The notes beneath the pieces are model-generated. The model made no database searches. It saw only the letters and a program-made list of their open reading frames with translations, and was not told the origin of the DNA. From positions 1 to 5,571 of the forward strand of contig JAKFXP010000029.1 in assembly GCA_021731325.1 (NCBI GenBank): a stretch of DNA of 5,571 nt, read 5' to 3'. The stretch is from Parcubacteria group bacterium. GTDB taxonomy: Bacteria > Patescibacteriota > Minisyncoccia > Phycocordibacterales > UBA12088. Both the position numbers and the translations under genes were made by a program. The stretch's first letter is position 1; each line of letters begins with the position of its first letter. Below, piece by piece: positions 1-5,083 of the stretch.

Positions 1-1908
1 CCGTAATGCTGGCGCATCGTTTACCCCGTCACCCGTCATGGCGACCACCTCATCATTACTTCTCAACAGACGCACAATCCTCAACTTGTGCGCAGGGGTG
101 GCACGTGCAATAACACGAGTCCCTTGTAATTGCGTATATAGCTCGGTGTCAGACAACTCATCAATCAGCGTCCCAGACAATACCGCATCATCTCCCACCT
201 TCGTGATACCCACGTGCCGTGCAATATAGTGAGCAGTACCCGCATTGTCGCCCGTTAACATAATGACCTGTGCACCTGCTTGCTGTACCTGCACAATCGC
301 CGCATGCACATCCTCGCGTATCGGATCTTCAAACGCGATAAATCCAGCAAGGACAATGTCAGACAGGAGTGCATCTGCTGTTTCTGTTTCAGGAATTGCA
401 TGGTAGTCCCCATCACGATACGCAATGGCAATGAGTCGTTTTCCCTGCTTCGTATATTCGGCAAGCGTATCTGCAAACCGTTTTTTTTCATGTGCGGTCG
501 CAAGTTCCCGTTTACCCTCAAGGCGTACATACGCACAAGCTGCCAATAATTTTTCTGGCTCTCCGGTAATAATGAGCCGATTGGTCTTTTTTTTGGGGTG
601 GTGGTGCAGTGAACACCCGAATCGACGACTCGACGTAAACGGGAGATTATCGAGTCGGGTATATTCAGTACGAAGTACATTTTGTGCTATCCCCGCCTCA
701 AGTCCTGATACCACAATCGCTTTTTCGATGGGTTTTCCGTGTACGGTAAGTTTTGAAGGTGCATCACCCCCCTCTTCCACAAACGCTTCTGACCCCAACA
801 CTGCCAATTCGAGTAAAAACTGATTATCGTTCACCGGTGCCTCACTATGATCTCGAATCCCCTGGTAACTGTGTAGAGAGGCGAGACGCATATGTGCCTG
901 GGTTAACGTACCGGTTTTGTCAGTCAAAATAATCGTGGTACTCCCCAATGTTTCTGCCGCAAGAATATTACGCACTAACCCACCTCGACGCAGGATTGAT
1001 TCCATGCCAATCGCTAATACAATCGTCAGTGCAGCCGGTAATCCGGCGGGAATCGTTGCCACCGCAATTGCAATTGCAATTAATAACATGTCTTCAAATG
1101 ACCTGCCCTGCAGTACCCCAAATACAAAGATACCCACTAACGTGAGCACTACCGCAAAAGAGAGGAAGTGTGCAATCGCGTGAATATTTTTTTGGAGTGG
1201 CGTCACCTGAGCGTCGATGGTTCCAAGTGAAAGCGCTATTTCTCCAATTTTTGTTTTTGGACCAGTCGCCACGACGACCCCCCTACCGTACCCCGACTCA
1301 ATAAGCGTACCCATCCAGACCATATTGTACTGCTCCGCGAGAGATGTATCACCCGTAATCACCTCCGTATTTTTTGATACCGCGAGCCACTCTCCGGTGA
1401 GCGCCGCTTCATTCACCTGCAAATCTTTTTCCTCAACGATACGCAAATCTGCAGGTACAAAATACCCCCCTTCCAGATACACCACATCTCCTGGCACGAG
1501 TGTTTCTACATGGACATTGAGACGCTTTCCCTCCCGAAGCACGAGCGCATGACGTTCTTGCGACGCATTAAGTTTTTCGAAGGCCTTTGAAGCTCGTTCT
1601 TCCTGAAATGCCCCAATGATGACGTTAATAAAAAGCGCAATGGATATAACAGACGCATCAACATACTCAGCAAGCGCAAAGGTAGCGCATCCGGCAACAA
1701 TAAGTATGAGTGAGAGCGGATTTTTGATTTGCTCAACTACTTTTTCAAAAAAAGTAGTCTCAGGGGAACGTTGCAATACATTTTTCCCATACACATTCGT
1801 ACGTCGTTCTACTTCTTGAACAGAAAGACCCGTAGTAACATCTACCGCAAGTAAGCGACGAACATCATCTAGAGTCATTCGCTCCCATGCACGATTTGAA
1901 AGATCCAT
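1..1908 (-). CDS. P2-type cation-transporting ATPase (C-terminus outside window)
   Basis: This is an ATP-driven cation pump of the inner membrane, read as one uninterrupted frame of 636 residues from ATG at 1908 to the window edge. Domains in order: a cation-ATPase N-terminal domain (about 8-60), helices M1/M2 (about 64-102), an actuator domain with TGE at 171-173, M3 (246-266), and M4 (274-298) carrying PAGLP at 287-291. The phosphorylation motif DKTGT follows with Asp330, then a compact nucleotide-binding domain (LPFTSSRRF at 422-430, TGEPE at 448-452 in place of the usual KGAPE), DPIR (528-531), LTGDN (551-555) and the hinge TGDGVNDAP (625-633). Family members usually have about 850-900 residues, so M5-M10 are missing here only because the window ends. 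The ion carried is uncertain: most Ca2+ pumps have PEGLP in M4, and here the Glu is Ala. The gene is divergent from the YqeY gene. Class is certain, substrate is not. Confidence 0.96.
   Translation of the reverse strand, partial: MDLSNRAWERMTLDDVRRLLAVDVTTGLSVQEVERRTNVYGKNVLQRSPETTFFEKVVEQIKNPLSLILIVAGCATFALAEYVDASVISIALFINVIIGAFQEERASKAFEKLNASQERHALVLREGKRLNVHVETLVPGDVVYLEGGYFVPADLRIVEEKDLQVNEAALTGEWLAVSKNTEVITGDTSLAEQYNMVWMGTLIESGYGRGVVVATGPKTKIGEIALSLGTIDAQVTPLQKNIHAIAHFLSFAVVLTLVGIFVFGVLQGRSFEDMLLIAIAIAVATIPAGLPAALTIVLAIGMESILRRGGLVRNILAAETLGSTTIILTDKTGTLTQAHMRLASLHSYQGIRDHSEAPVNDNQFLLELAVLGSEAFVEEGGDAPSKLTVHGKPIEKAIVVSGLEAGIAQNVLRTEYTRLDNLPFTSSRRFGCSLHHHPKKKTNRLIITGEPEKLLAACAYVRLEGKRELATAHEKKRFADTLAEYTKQGKRLIAIAYRDGDYHAIPETETADALLSDIVLAGFIAFEDPIREDVHAAIVQVQQAGAQVIMLTGDNAGTAHYIARHVGITKVGDDAVLSGTLIDELSDTELYTQLQGTRVIARATPAHKLRIVRLLRSNDEVVAMTGDGVNDAPALR
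1064..1081. repeat. Three tandem GCAATT hexamers inside the ATPase gene
   Basis: GCAATT is repeated three times without a break and encodes alternating Ile and Ala at the start of membrane helix M4. Gain or loss of one unit would keep the frame and change helix length by two residues. It is probably a by-product of the hydrophobic repeat rather than a switch. Confidence 0.6.
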
Positions 1909-1914
1909 ACCTAC

Positions 1915-1920
1915 AGTATA
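1915..1920 (-). promoter_or_regulatory. Probable -10 box of the ATPase gene
   Basis: TATACT matches five of six bases of the TATAAT consensus and ends six bases before the ATG at 1908. Transcription would then begin on or next to the start codon, giving a leaderless mRNA. No Shine-Dalgarno sequence is present and no convincing -35 box is seen, so this rests on the -10 match and its position. Confidence 0.45.
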
Positions 1921-1931
1921 AAGAAGAATGA

Positions 1932-1945
1932 TCTATTAAGATAGA
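1932..1945. repeat. Small inverted repeat in the divergent intergenic region
   Basis: TCTAT and ATAGA are separated by TAAG, forming a 5-bp stem with a 4-base loop. It lies just upstream of the probable -10 box of the ATPase gene, where a -35 box would be expected. It could be an operator half-site pair or chance in an AT-rich stretch. Confidence 0.25.
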
Positions 1946-1985
1946 AATACTTTCCACGGTTCGCCTGCAGTATCGGTGCTGAATG

Positions 1986-1994
1986 TGGTACACT
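1986..1994 (+). promoter_or_regulatory. Extended -10 promoter of the yqeY-like gene
   Basis: TGG followed by TACACT is an extended -10 element (TGnTAnAnT pattern) placed about 30 bases before the chosen ATG at 2024, which predicts a leader of roughly 23 bases. The sequence TGTGGTACACT is nearly repeated as TGTGGTACCCT before the dioxygenase gene at 4230-4240, which supports it as a real promoter element. The -35 region is weak. Confidence 0.45.
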
Positions 1995-2023
1995 TATCCC
2001 CATATATAACCCATTTGCATTCT

Positions 2024-2479
2024 ATGTCACTACAAGCACAGATACGCGCAGATATGGTATCTGCAATGAAGGCAAAAGAGGAGGTGCGTCTTTCAGTCTT
2101 ACGTGGACTCCTTTCCCTCTTTACCCAAGAGCTCACTGCGACCAAACGAACCCCTCAAGACACCCTCACTGATGATGAGGTACTCACCCTTATTCGCCGC
2201 TCGCTGAAACAGCGCCGCGAGGCAGCGAGTCAATTCCGTACGGGTAACCGAGAAGACCTCGCACTTCTTGAAGACGCGGAAGCAATACTCCTTGAAGAGT
2301 ACGTACCGGCAATGATGTCCTCTGATGAGGTACGTGAGGTAGTGCAAAACAAAGCAGCTGCCCTTGGCATTACCGACAAGAGCGGCACCGGAAAACTTAT
2401 TGGGGCGATTATGGCAGACCTGCAAGGACGCGCTGATGGCAAAGAAGTCAAAGACGCGGTTGATAATTTATTTGTATAA
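2024..2479 (+). CDS. GatB/YqeY domain-containing protein
   Basis: A 151-residue protein of the stand-alone GatB/YqeY family, usually about 147-150 residues long. The domain resembles the C-terminal tail of the GatB amidotransferase subunit, which contacts tRNA. The exact role of the stand-alone form is not established, though a tRNA-related cytosolic role is often assumed. Family landmarks are the opening SLQAQIRADMVSAMKAK, RLSVLRGLLS, the LTDDEVLTLIRRSLKQR helix, EEYVPAMMS, and the C-terminal GKLIGAIMADLQGRADGKEV block. The ATG at 2024 was chosen because homology begins at MSLQ. An in-frame ATG at 1976 would add 16 residues that do not look like the family and would overlap the promoter. No Shine-Dalgarno site precedes it. 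It is followed one base after its stop by a small gene, probably in the same transcript. Confidence 0.93.
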   Translation: MSLQAQIRADMVSAMKAKEEVRLSVLRGLLSLFTQELTATKRTPQDTLTDDEVLTLIRRSLKQRREAASQFRTGNREDLALLEDAEAILLEEYVPAMMSSDEVREVVQNKAAALGITDKSGTGKLIGAIMADLQGRADGKEVKDAVDNLFV

Positions 2480-2480
2480 T

Positions 2481-2777
2481 ATGCGAGAAGGATTTCCCCA
2501 AAAACCACTTGATGTGCAAAAAGCAATATACACCGGTGACACCACGCTCCTGAGTTCGCTTGGCAAAAAAGGAGCACAAAGGAAGGAGGAGAGCGCAGTA
2601 GCCCGTGACCTATACGCCGAAGAAGCAGCACAAGAGGTAGTGCAGGAGTTACAAGACGCACACCTGATTACAGAGGATGGTACTCACGCCATTAGCGGTG
2701 AAGCCATTGATGTGGCGGCGTATAAAAAATCTATCATCGCCATGCGTAAACGCATGGCCGCATTGGAAAAAAAATAA
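2481..2777 (+). CDS. Small helical protein of unknown function, coupled to the yqeY-like gene
   Basis: A 98-residue protein that I do not recognise. Its ATG lies one base after the TAA of the YqeY-like gene with no Shine-Dalgarno site, so translation probably depends on ribosomes finishing the upstream gene. The frame stays open upstream to ATG at 2364, but that would overlap the conserved YqeY C-terminus. The sequence is soluble, has no Cys, and is rich in charged residues. Residues 1-30 hold a proline-containing segment and a short GDTTLLSSL stretch. Residues about 31-60 form a Glu/Ala-rich predicted helix (VARDLYAEEAAQEVVQELQD), and about 76-98 form a second basic helix ending RKRMAALEKK, possibly a coiled coil. 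There is no membrane segment or signal peptide. Adjacency suggests a function linked to YqeY, but nothing in the sequence proves it. The gene is probably real, given its tight packing and lack of alternatives. Confidence 0.72.
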   Translation: MREGFPQKPLDVQKAIYTGDTTLLSSLGKKGAQRKEESAVARDLYAEEAAQEVVQELQDAHLITEDGTHAISGEAIDVAAYKKSIIAMRKRMAALEKK

Positions 2778-2805
2778 CCATAGCGAGCAGACAGCAGATA
2801 GTCTA

Positions 2806-2834
2806 TTGCAGTCAAGCACCTTTGCTTATATAGT
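2806..2834 (+). promoter_or_regulatory. Possible sigma70-type promoter of the DoxX gene
   Basis: TTGCAG at 2806-2811 (weak -35) is separated by 17 bases from TATAGT at 2829-2834 (five of six matches to TATAAT). Transcription would start near 2841 and leave a leader of about 30 bases without a Shine-Dalgarno site. TATTAT at 2840-2845 is an alternative -10 box. Choice between them is uncertain. Confidence 0.4.
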
Positions 2835-2842
2835 CAAACTAT
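2830..2842. repeat. Inverted repeat overlapping the DoxX promoter
   Basis: ATAGT and ACTAT flank CAA, a 5-bp stem that overlaps the proposed -10 box. The pentamer GTCAA also occurs at 2811-2815 and 2833-2837, 22 bases apart (two helical turns), and inverted as TTGAC at 2849-2853. The arrangement resembles a repressor or activator site but is short enough to be chance. Confidence 0.25.
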
Positions 2843-2870
2843 TATTCGTTGACCTTTACCCAAAGACACT

Positions 2871-3305
2871 ATGAACACATTACTTTCTTGTAAATGCGCC
2901 GATACGTGGGGTGATATAGCTCCCCTTATCCTACGCGTTATGATTGGTGTCGTATTTGCGTACCATGGGTATGACAAATTTATAAAAGGAGTGCCGTATT
3001 TAGCAGGATACTTAACCTCACTCAGCTTTCCGTTCGCCACCTTTTTTGCCATCGCACTCATTGCGGTTGAGTTGGTGGGCGGCATCATGATGATTCTTGG
3101 ACTCTACACCCACTGGGTAGCAAAGCTATTTATCATCGTTGCCGTCATCGCCTTTGCAACCGTACATGCAACCAAAGGTTTTTCTATGGCAACGGGTGGC
3201 TACGAATACATTCTTACCCTCCTTGCCGCATCGATATCACTTATGATTACCGGGGCGGGCAAGTATTCGTTGGACGCACATCTCACCCGGACACCTACTG
3301 CATAA
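2871..3305 (+). CDS. DoxX family membrane protein
   Basis: A 144-residue integral membrane protein of the DoxX family, which has four helices and usually 130-150 residues. Predicted membrane segments lie at about 16-34, 55-78, 82-100 and 112-130. Family-like features are the LRVMIGVVFAYHGYDKF first helix, the ELVGGIMMILGL block with Glu67 in helix 2, His99 at the end of helix 3, and GAGKYSLD after helix 4. The founding DoxX is a subunit of an archaeal thiosulfate:quinone oxidoreductase. Most bacterial members have no assigned reaction and some are tied to redox stress or thiol homeostasis. The N-terminus holds a Cys-Lys-Cys at 7-9, the only cysteines seen. ATG at 2871 is the first start in frame. 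No thiosulfate or quinone partner gene is visible, so the specific activity cannot be given. The gene is convergent with the 215-residue gene to its right. Confidence 0.92.
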   Translation: MNTLLSCKCADTWGDIAPLILRVMIGVVFAYHGYDKFIKGVPYLAGYLTSLSFPFATFFAIALIAVELVGGIMMILGLYTHWVAKLFIIVAVIAFATVHATKGFSMATGGYEYILTLLAASISLMITGAGKYSLDAHLTRTPTA

Positions 3306-3325
3306 CACATCCGTGTATTGAGCAC

Positions 3326-3341
3326 TGCATCACATGATGCA
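3326..3341. repeat. Palindrome between convergent genes
   Basis: TGCATCA and TGATGCA are separated by CA, giving a hairpin of at least six pairs on either strand, 20 bases after the DoxX stop. There is no T-run on either side, so it is not a standard intrinsic terminator. It may protect a 3' end or bind a protein. Confidence 0.3.
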
Positions 3342-3401
3342 ACGAGCGTACACCCACCGGACAACAATGCCGTATGGCACTCGTCGTCGCTTCTGCATAT
3401 C

Positions 3402-3433
3402 ATAAAACGACCCTCACAAAGTGGTGCGGGTCG
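3402..3433 (-). terminator. Intrinsic terminator of the 215-residue gene
   Basis: On the minus strand CGACCCGCAC and GTGAGGGTCG pair over ten positions with one mismatch around a 6-base loop (3433-3408), followed by TTTTAT at 3407-3402. It starts 11 bases after the TAA at 3445-3447. Position, GC-rich stem and T-tract fit a Rho-independent terminator acting on the minus-strand gene only. Confidence 0.72.
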
Positions 3434-3444
3434 CTGGGTGCAAA

Positions 3445-4092
3445 TTATTTGATTTGCGTAAAGTGGAAAAAGCCAACATTCCACGGCCATTGTCCCTCAA
3501 ATGAAGTGATGGCAGGAATACGAAATGTTTCCCCTTTTTTTATTGTCGTGACTATCGTAGGAGGTGCTTCAGAGGTATTGAAGGAAAGGAAGGCGAAATT
3601 ATCAGGTAACACCTCTGCCCTTTGTTCAAGTATCATAAGCGCGCCCTGCACCCCAAGTAACACATGCTCTTTGTCGCGCAAAAATGCCACACGTTCTTCG
3701 ATAGAAGTTTTTTCATGTCCCGTAGGAACACAGAGCCGTACGAGGTACATCGTACCTGACTTCAACACATGTGGGGGTTCCCCATATGCCTCATCCTTGA
3801 AGTGTTCTTCAAGGTAGCCAGATTGTTCCGGATATTTCTCCCGATACCGCGCAATAGCGGTATGCGGATCAAATTTTTTTGGAACTTGAATTACAAACTC
3901 CTCTGGTAGGTACACAAACTTATCTTCCGTAATCGACATGACCGTTGCACGTCGTGAACGGGGAGCTCGGGGGGGCATGGCGACCATCCACTCCAGGTCT
4001 TGCCAGGTTATGTCTCCCCGCGCAGCCTTATCTTTCAACTGAGTAAGGAAATGTTCGACCAGTTCACCTGTAATCTGTACATTTTCAAGCAT
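3445..4092 (-). CDS. Protein of unknown function, single-gene transcription unit
   Basis: A 215-residue protein that I do not recognise. ATG at 4092 is chosen because GGAGA sits 8 bases upstream. A TTG at 4140 would add 16 residues but lies close to the predicted transcript start. The N-terminus (about 1-38) is a predicted helical region ending in TWQDLEWMV, followed by a very basic, proline-rich linker PPRAPRSRR (40-48). The rest looks like mixed alpha/beta, with FVYLPEEFVIQVPKKFDP (59-76), an acidic helix (REKYPEQSGYLEEHFKDE), several beta-like stretches such as TMYLVRLCVPTG and HVLLGVQGALMILEQ, and an aromatic C-terminus (WPWNVGFFHF). There is no signal peptide or membrane helix and only one Cys, so it is probably cytosolic. 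It has its own consensus promoter and terminator, so it is transcribed alone, presumably at a high rate. The basic linker could contact nucleic acid, which is a guess only. No catalytic motif was recognised. Confidence 0.85.
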   Translation of the reverse strand: MLENVQITGELVEHFLTQLKDKAARGDITWQDLEWMVAMPPRAPRSRRATVMSITEDKFVYLPEEFVIQVPKKFDPHTAIARYREKYPEQSGYLEEHFKDEAYGEPPHVLKSGTMYLVRLCVPTGHEKTSIEERVAFLRDKEHVLLGVQGALMILEQRAEVLPDNFAFLSFNTSEAPPTIVTTIKKGETFRIPAITSFEGQWPWNVGFFHFTQIK

Positions 4093-4155
4093 AGTATTTA
4101 TCTCCGAGGTACTTCCGGGATACTGCCGGATCAGATGCAATAGAATATTGCTCCG
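4093..4155 (-). promoter_or_regulatory. Leader of the 215-residue gene with two hairpins and a Shine-Dalgarno site
   Basis: From the predicted transcript start near 4155 to the ATG at 4092 the leader is about 63 bases. It holds a hairpin GCAATA/TATTGC with a 3-base loop (4137-4151) and a second hairpin TCCGG/CCGGA with a 7-base loop (4114-4130). GGAGA at 4101-4105 lies 8 bases before the ATG. It is the only clear Shine-Dalgarno site in the window. It does not match a riboswitch class I know. Confidence 0.45.
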
Positions 4156-4161
4156 GGAATG

Positions 4162-4189
4162 ATTATACCATTTTGTACTTAATTGTCAA
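4162..4189 (-). promoter_or_regulatory. Consensus sigma70-type promoter of the 215-residue gene
   Basis: On the minus strand TTGACA (4189-4184) and TATAAT (4167-4162) are both perfect matches, separated by 16 bases, and the -10 box carries the TG extension (TGGTATAAT). This is the strongest promoter-like sequence in the window. It drives the 215-residue gene and points away from the dioxygenase gene. Confidence 0.85.
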
Positions 4190-4231
4190 TATCTTTCGGT
4201 AATGTGCAAACACTTCTGGGGTACTGGTCTG

Positions 4232-4240
4232 TGGTACCCT
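4232..4240 (+). promoter_or_regulatory. Extended -10 promoter of the dioxygenase gene
   Basis: TGG followed by TACCCT sits eight bases before the ATG at 4249, and TGTGGTACCCT differs by one base from the element upstream of the YqeY-like gene. Transcription would begin at or within about two bases of the start codon, so the mRNA should be leaderless. The hexamer itself matches TATAAT at only three positions, and the -35 region is weak. Confidence 0.42.
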
Positions 4241-4248
4241 ACAGGGAT

Positions 4249-5067
4249 ATGACCTTAGCAGAATTTTCACACCTCACTTCTACACTACCCCGTACCCCGC
4301 GCCTCCCCGTCATATTCATAGGACATGGGAGCCCTCTGAATGCTCTTGAAGAAAACGTGTGGACACGGGCATGGAAAACACTCGGCGCTACCCTCCCCCG
4401 ACCCTCCGCCATTCTCTGTATTTCTGCTCACTGGTTTACCGAAGGAACGTATATACATACCGCACCTACCCCAAAAACAATTCACGACTTTTGGGGATTC
4501 CCCGAAGCGCTCTATGCCTTCGAATATCCCTGCCCCGGGGCTCCCTATGAAGCAGGTGAACTCATCACATCCCTCACCTCATTCGGTGCACAGTCCGATA
4601 CCAACTGGGGACTTGATCATGGAAGCTGGGTAGTGCTCCATCATTTGTTTCCCGCCGCAGATATCCCCGTATTCCAAATGAGTATCGATATATCAAAACC
4701 ACCCACATACCATTACGAACTCGGCAAAAAGCTTGGTATATTACGTGACCAAGGAATTCTCATCATGGGAAGTGGCAACCTGGTGCATAATCTCGGACGT
4801 ATCCAATCTTCACCCGGAGCACCTGCATACGACTGGGCGACCGAATTCGACACGGTGGCACGAGCGCACATCCTTGCAGGAGATGACCGTGCACTCATTG
4901 CGTACGAAACCATGCATCCCGGAGCGCTACTCTGTGTACCCACCCCCGATCACTACATACCGTTTCTCTACACGCTTGGCGCTCGAAATACGGGAGACCT
5001 ACCCTCTTTTCCAACCGAAGGTATTGCTCATGCAAGTATCTCCATGCGCGCCGTGCGCTGGGACTAA
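4249..5067 (+). CDS. Extradiol ring-opening dioxygenase, DODA/YgiD type (LigB superfamily)
   Basis: A 272-residue class III extradiol dioxygenase that resembles E. coli YgiD (4,5-DOPA extradiol dioxygenase, about 262 residues) over its full length. Such enzymes use a mononuclear metal and O2 to cleave catechol-type rings. Expected metal and catalytic histidines are all present: His26 in GHGSP, His61 in SAHWF, His180 in GSGNLVHNL and His235 in TPDHYIP. Other family blocks are TIHDFWGFPEALY (77-89), the WGLDHGSW segment (120-127) and SIDISKP (145-151). ATG at 4249 is preferred over the TTG at 4183 because family homology begins shortly after it and a -10 box ends eight bases before it. No Shine-Dalgarno site is seen. 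The true substrate is unknown, since no aromatic degradation or pigment genes are visible nearby. The gene is divergent from the 215-residue gene and convergent with the dehydrogenase, with 16 bases between the two stop codons. Confidence 0.93.
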   Translation: MTLAEFSHLTSTLPRTPRLPVIFIGHGSPLNALEENVWTRAWKTLGATLPRPSAILCISAHWFTEGTYIHTAPTPKTIHDFWGFPEALYAFEYPCPGAPYEAGELITSLTSFGAQSDTNWGLDHGSWVVLHHLFPAADIPVFQMSIDISKPPTYHYELGKKLGILRDQGILIMGSGNLVHNLGRIQSSPGAPAYDWATEFDTVARAHILAGDDRALIAYETMHPGALLCVPTPDHYIPFLYTLGARNTGDLPSFPTEGIAHASISMRAVRWD

Positions 5068-5083
5068 AATACAAAACCTGAGT

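Noticed and set aside
255..680. A 141-codon open frame on the minus strand inside the ATPase gene
   Set aside because: It is an out-of-frame shadow. The true frame is open through the whole region and encodes conserved ATPase motifs on both sides, so no frameshift is needed.
425..1552. Several plus-strand open frames opposite the ATPase gene
   Set aside because: They show low-complexity Ser/Thr/Pro composition typical of antisense translation, and no family motif is visible.
2364..2480. Longer N-terminus for the 98-residue protein from ATG at 2364
   Set aside because: It would overlap the conserved C-terminus of the YqeY-like protein in another frame. ATG at 2481 fits normal gene packing.
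3374..3817. Plus-strand open frame of 147 codons opposite the 215-residue gene
   Set aside because: It overlaps the terminator and the coding strand of a gene with its own promoter and Shine-Dalgarno site. It has no upstream signals of its own.
5068..5083. AAAC/GTTT mini-hairpin near the convergent stops of the dioxygenase and dehydrogenase genes as a terminator
   Set aside because: The stem has only four AT-rich pairs and no proper T-tract follows on the plus strand, so it is too weak to call.
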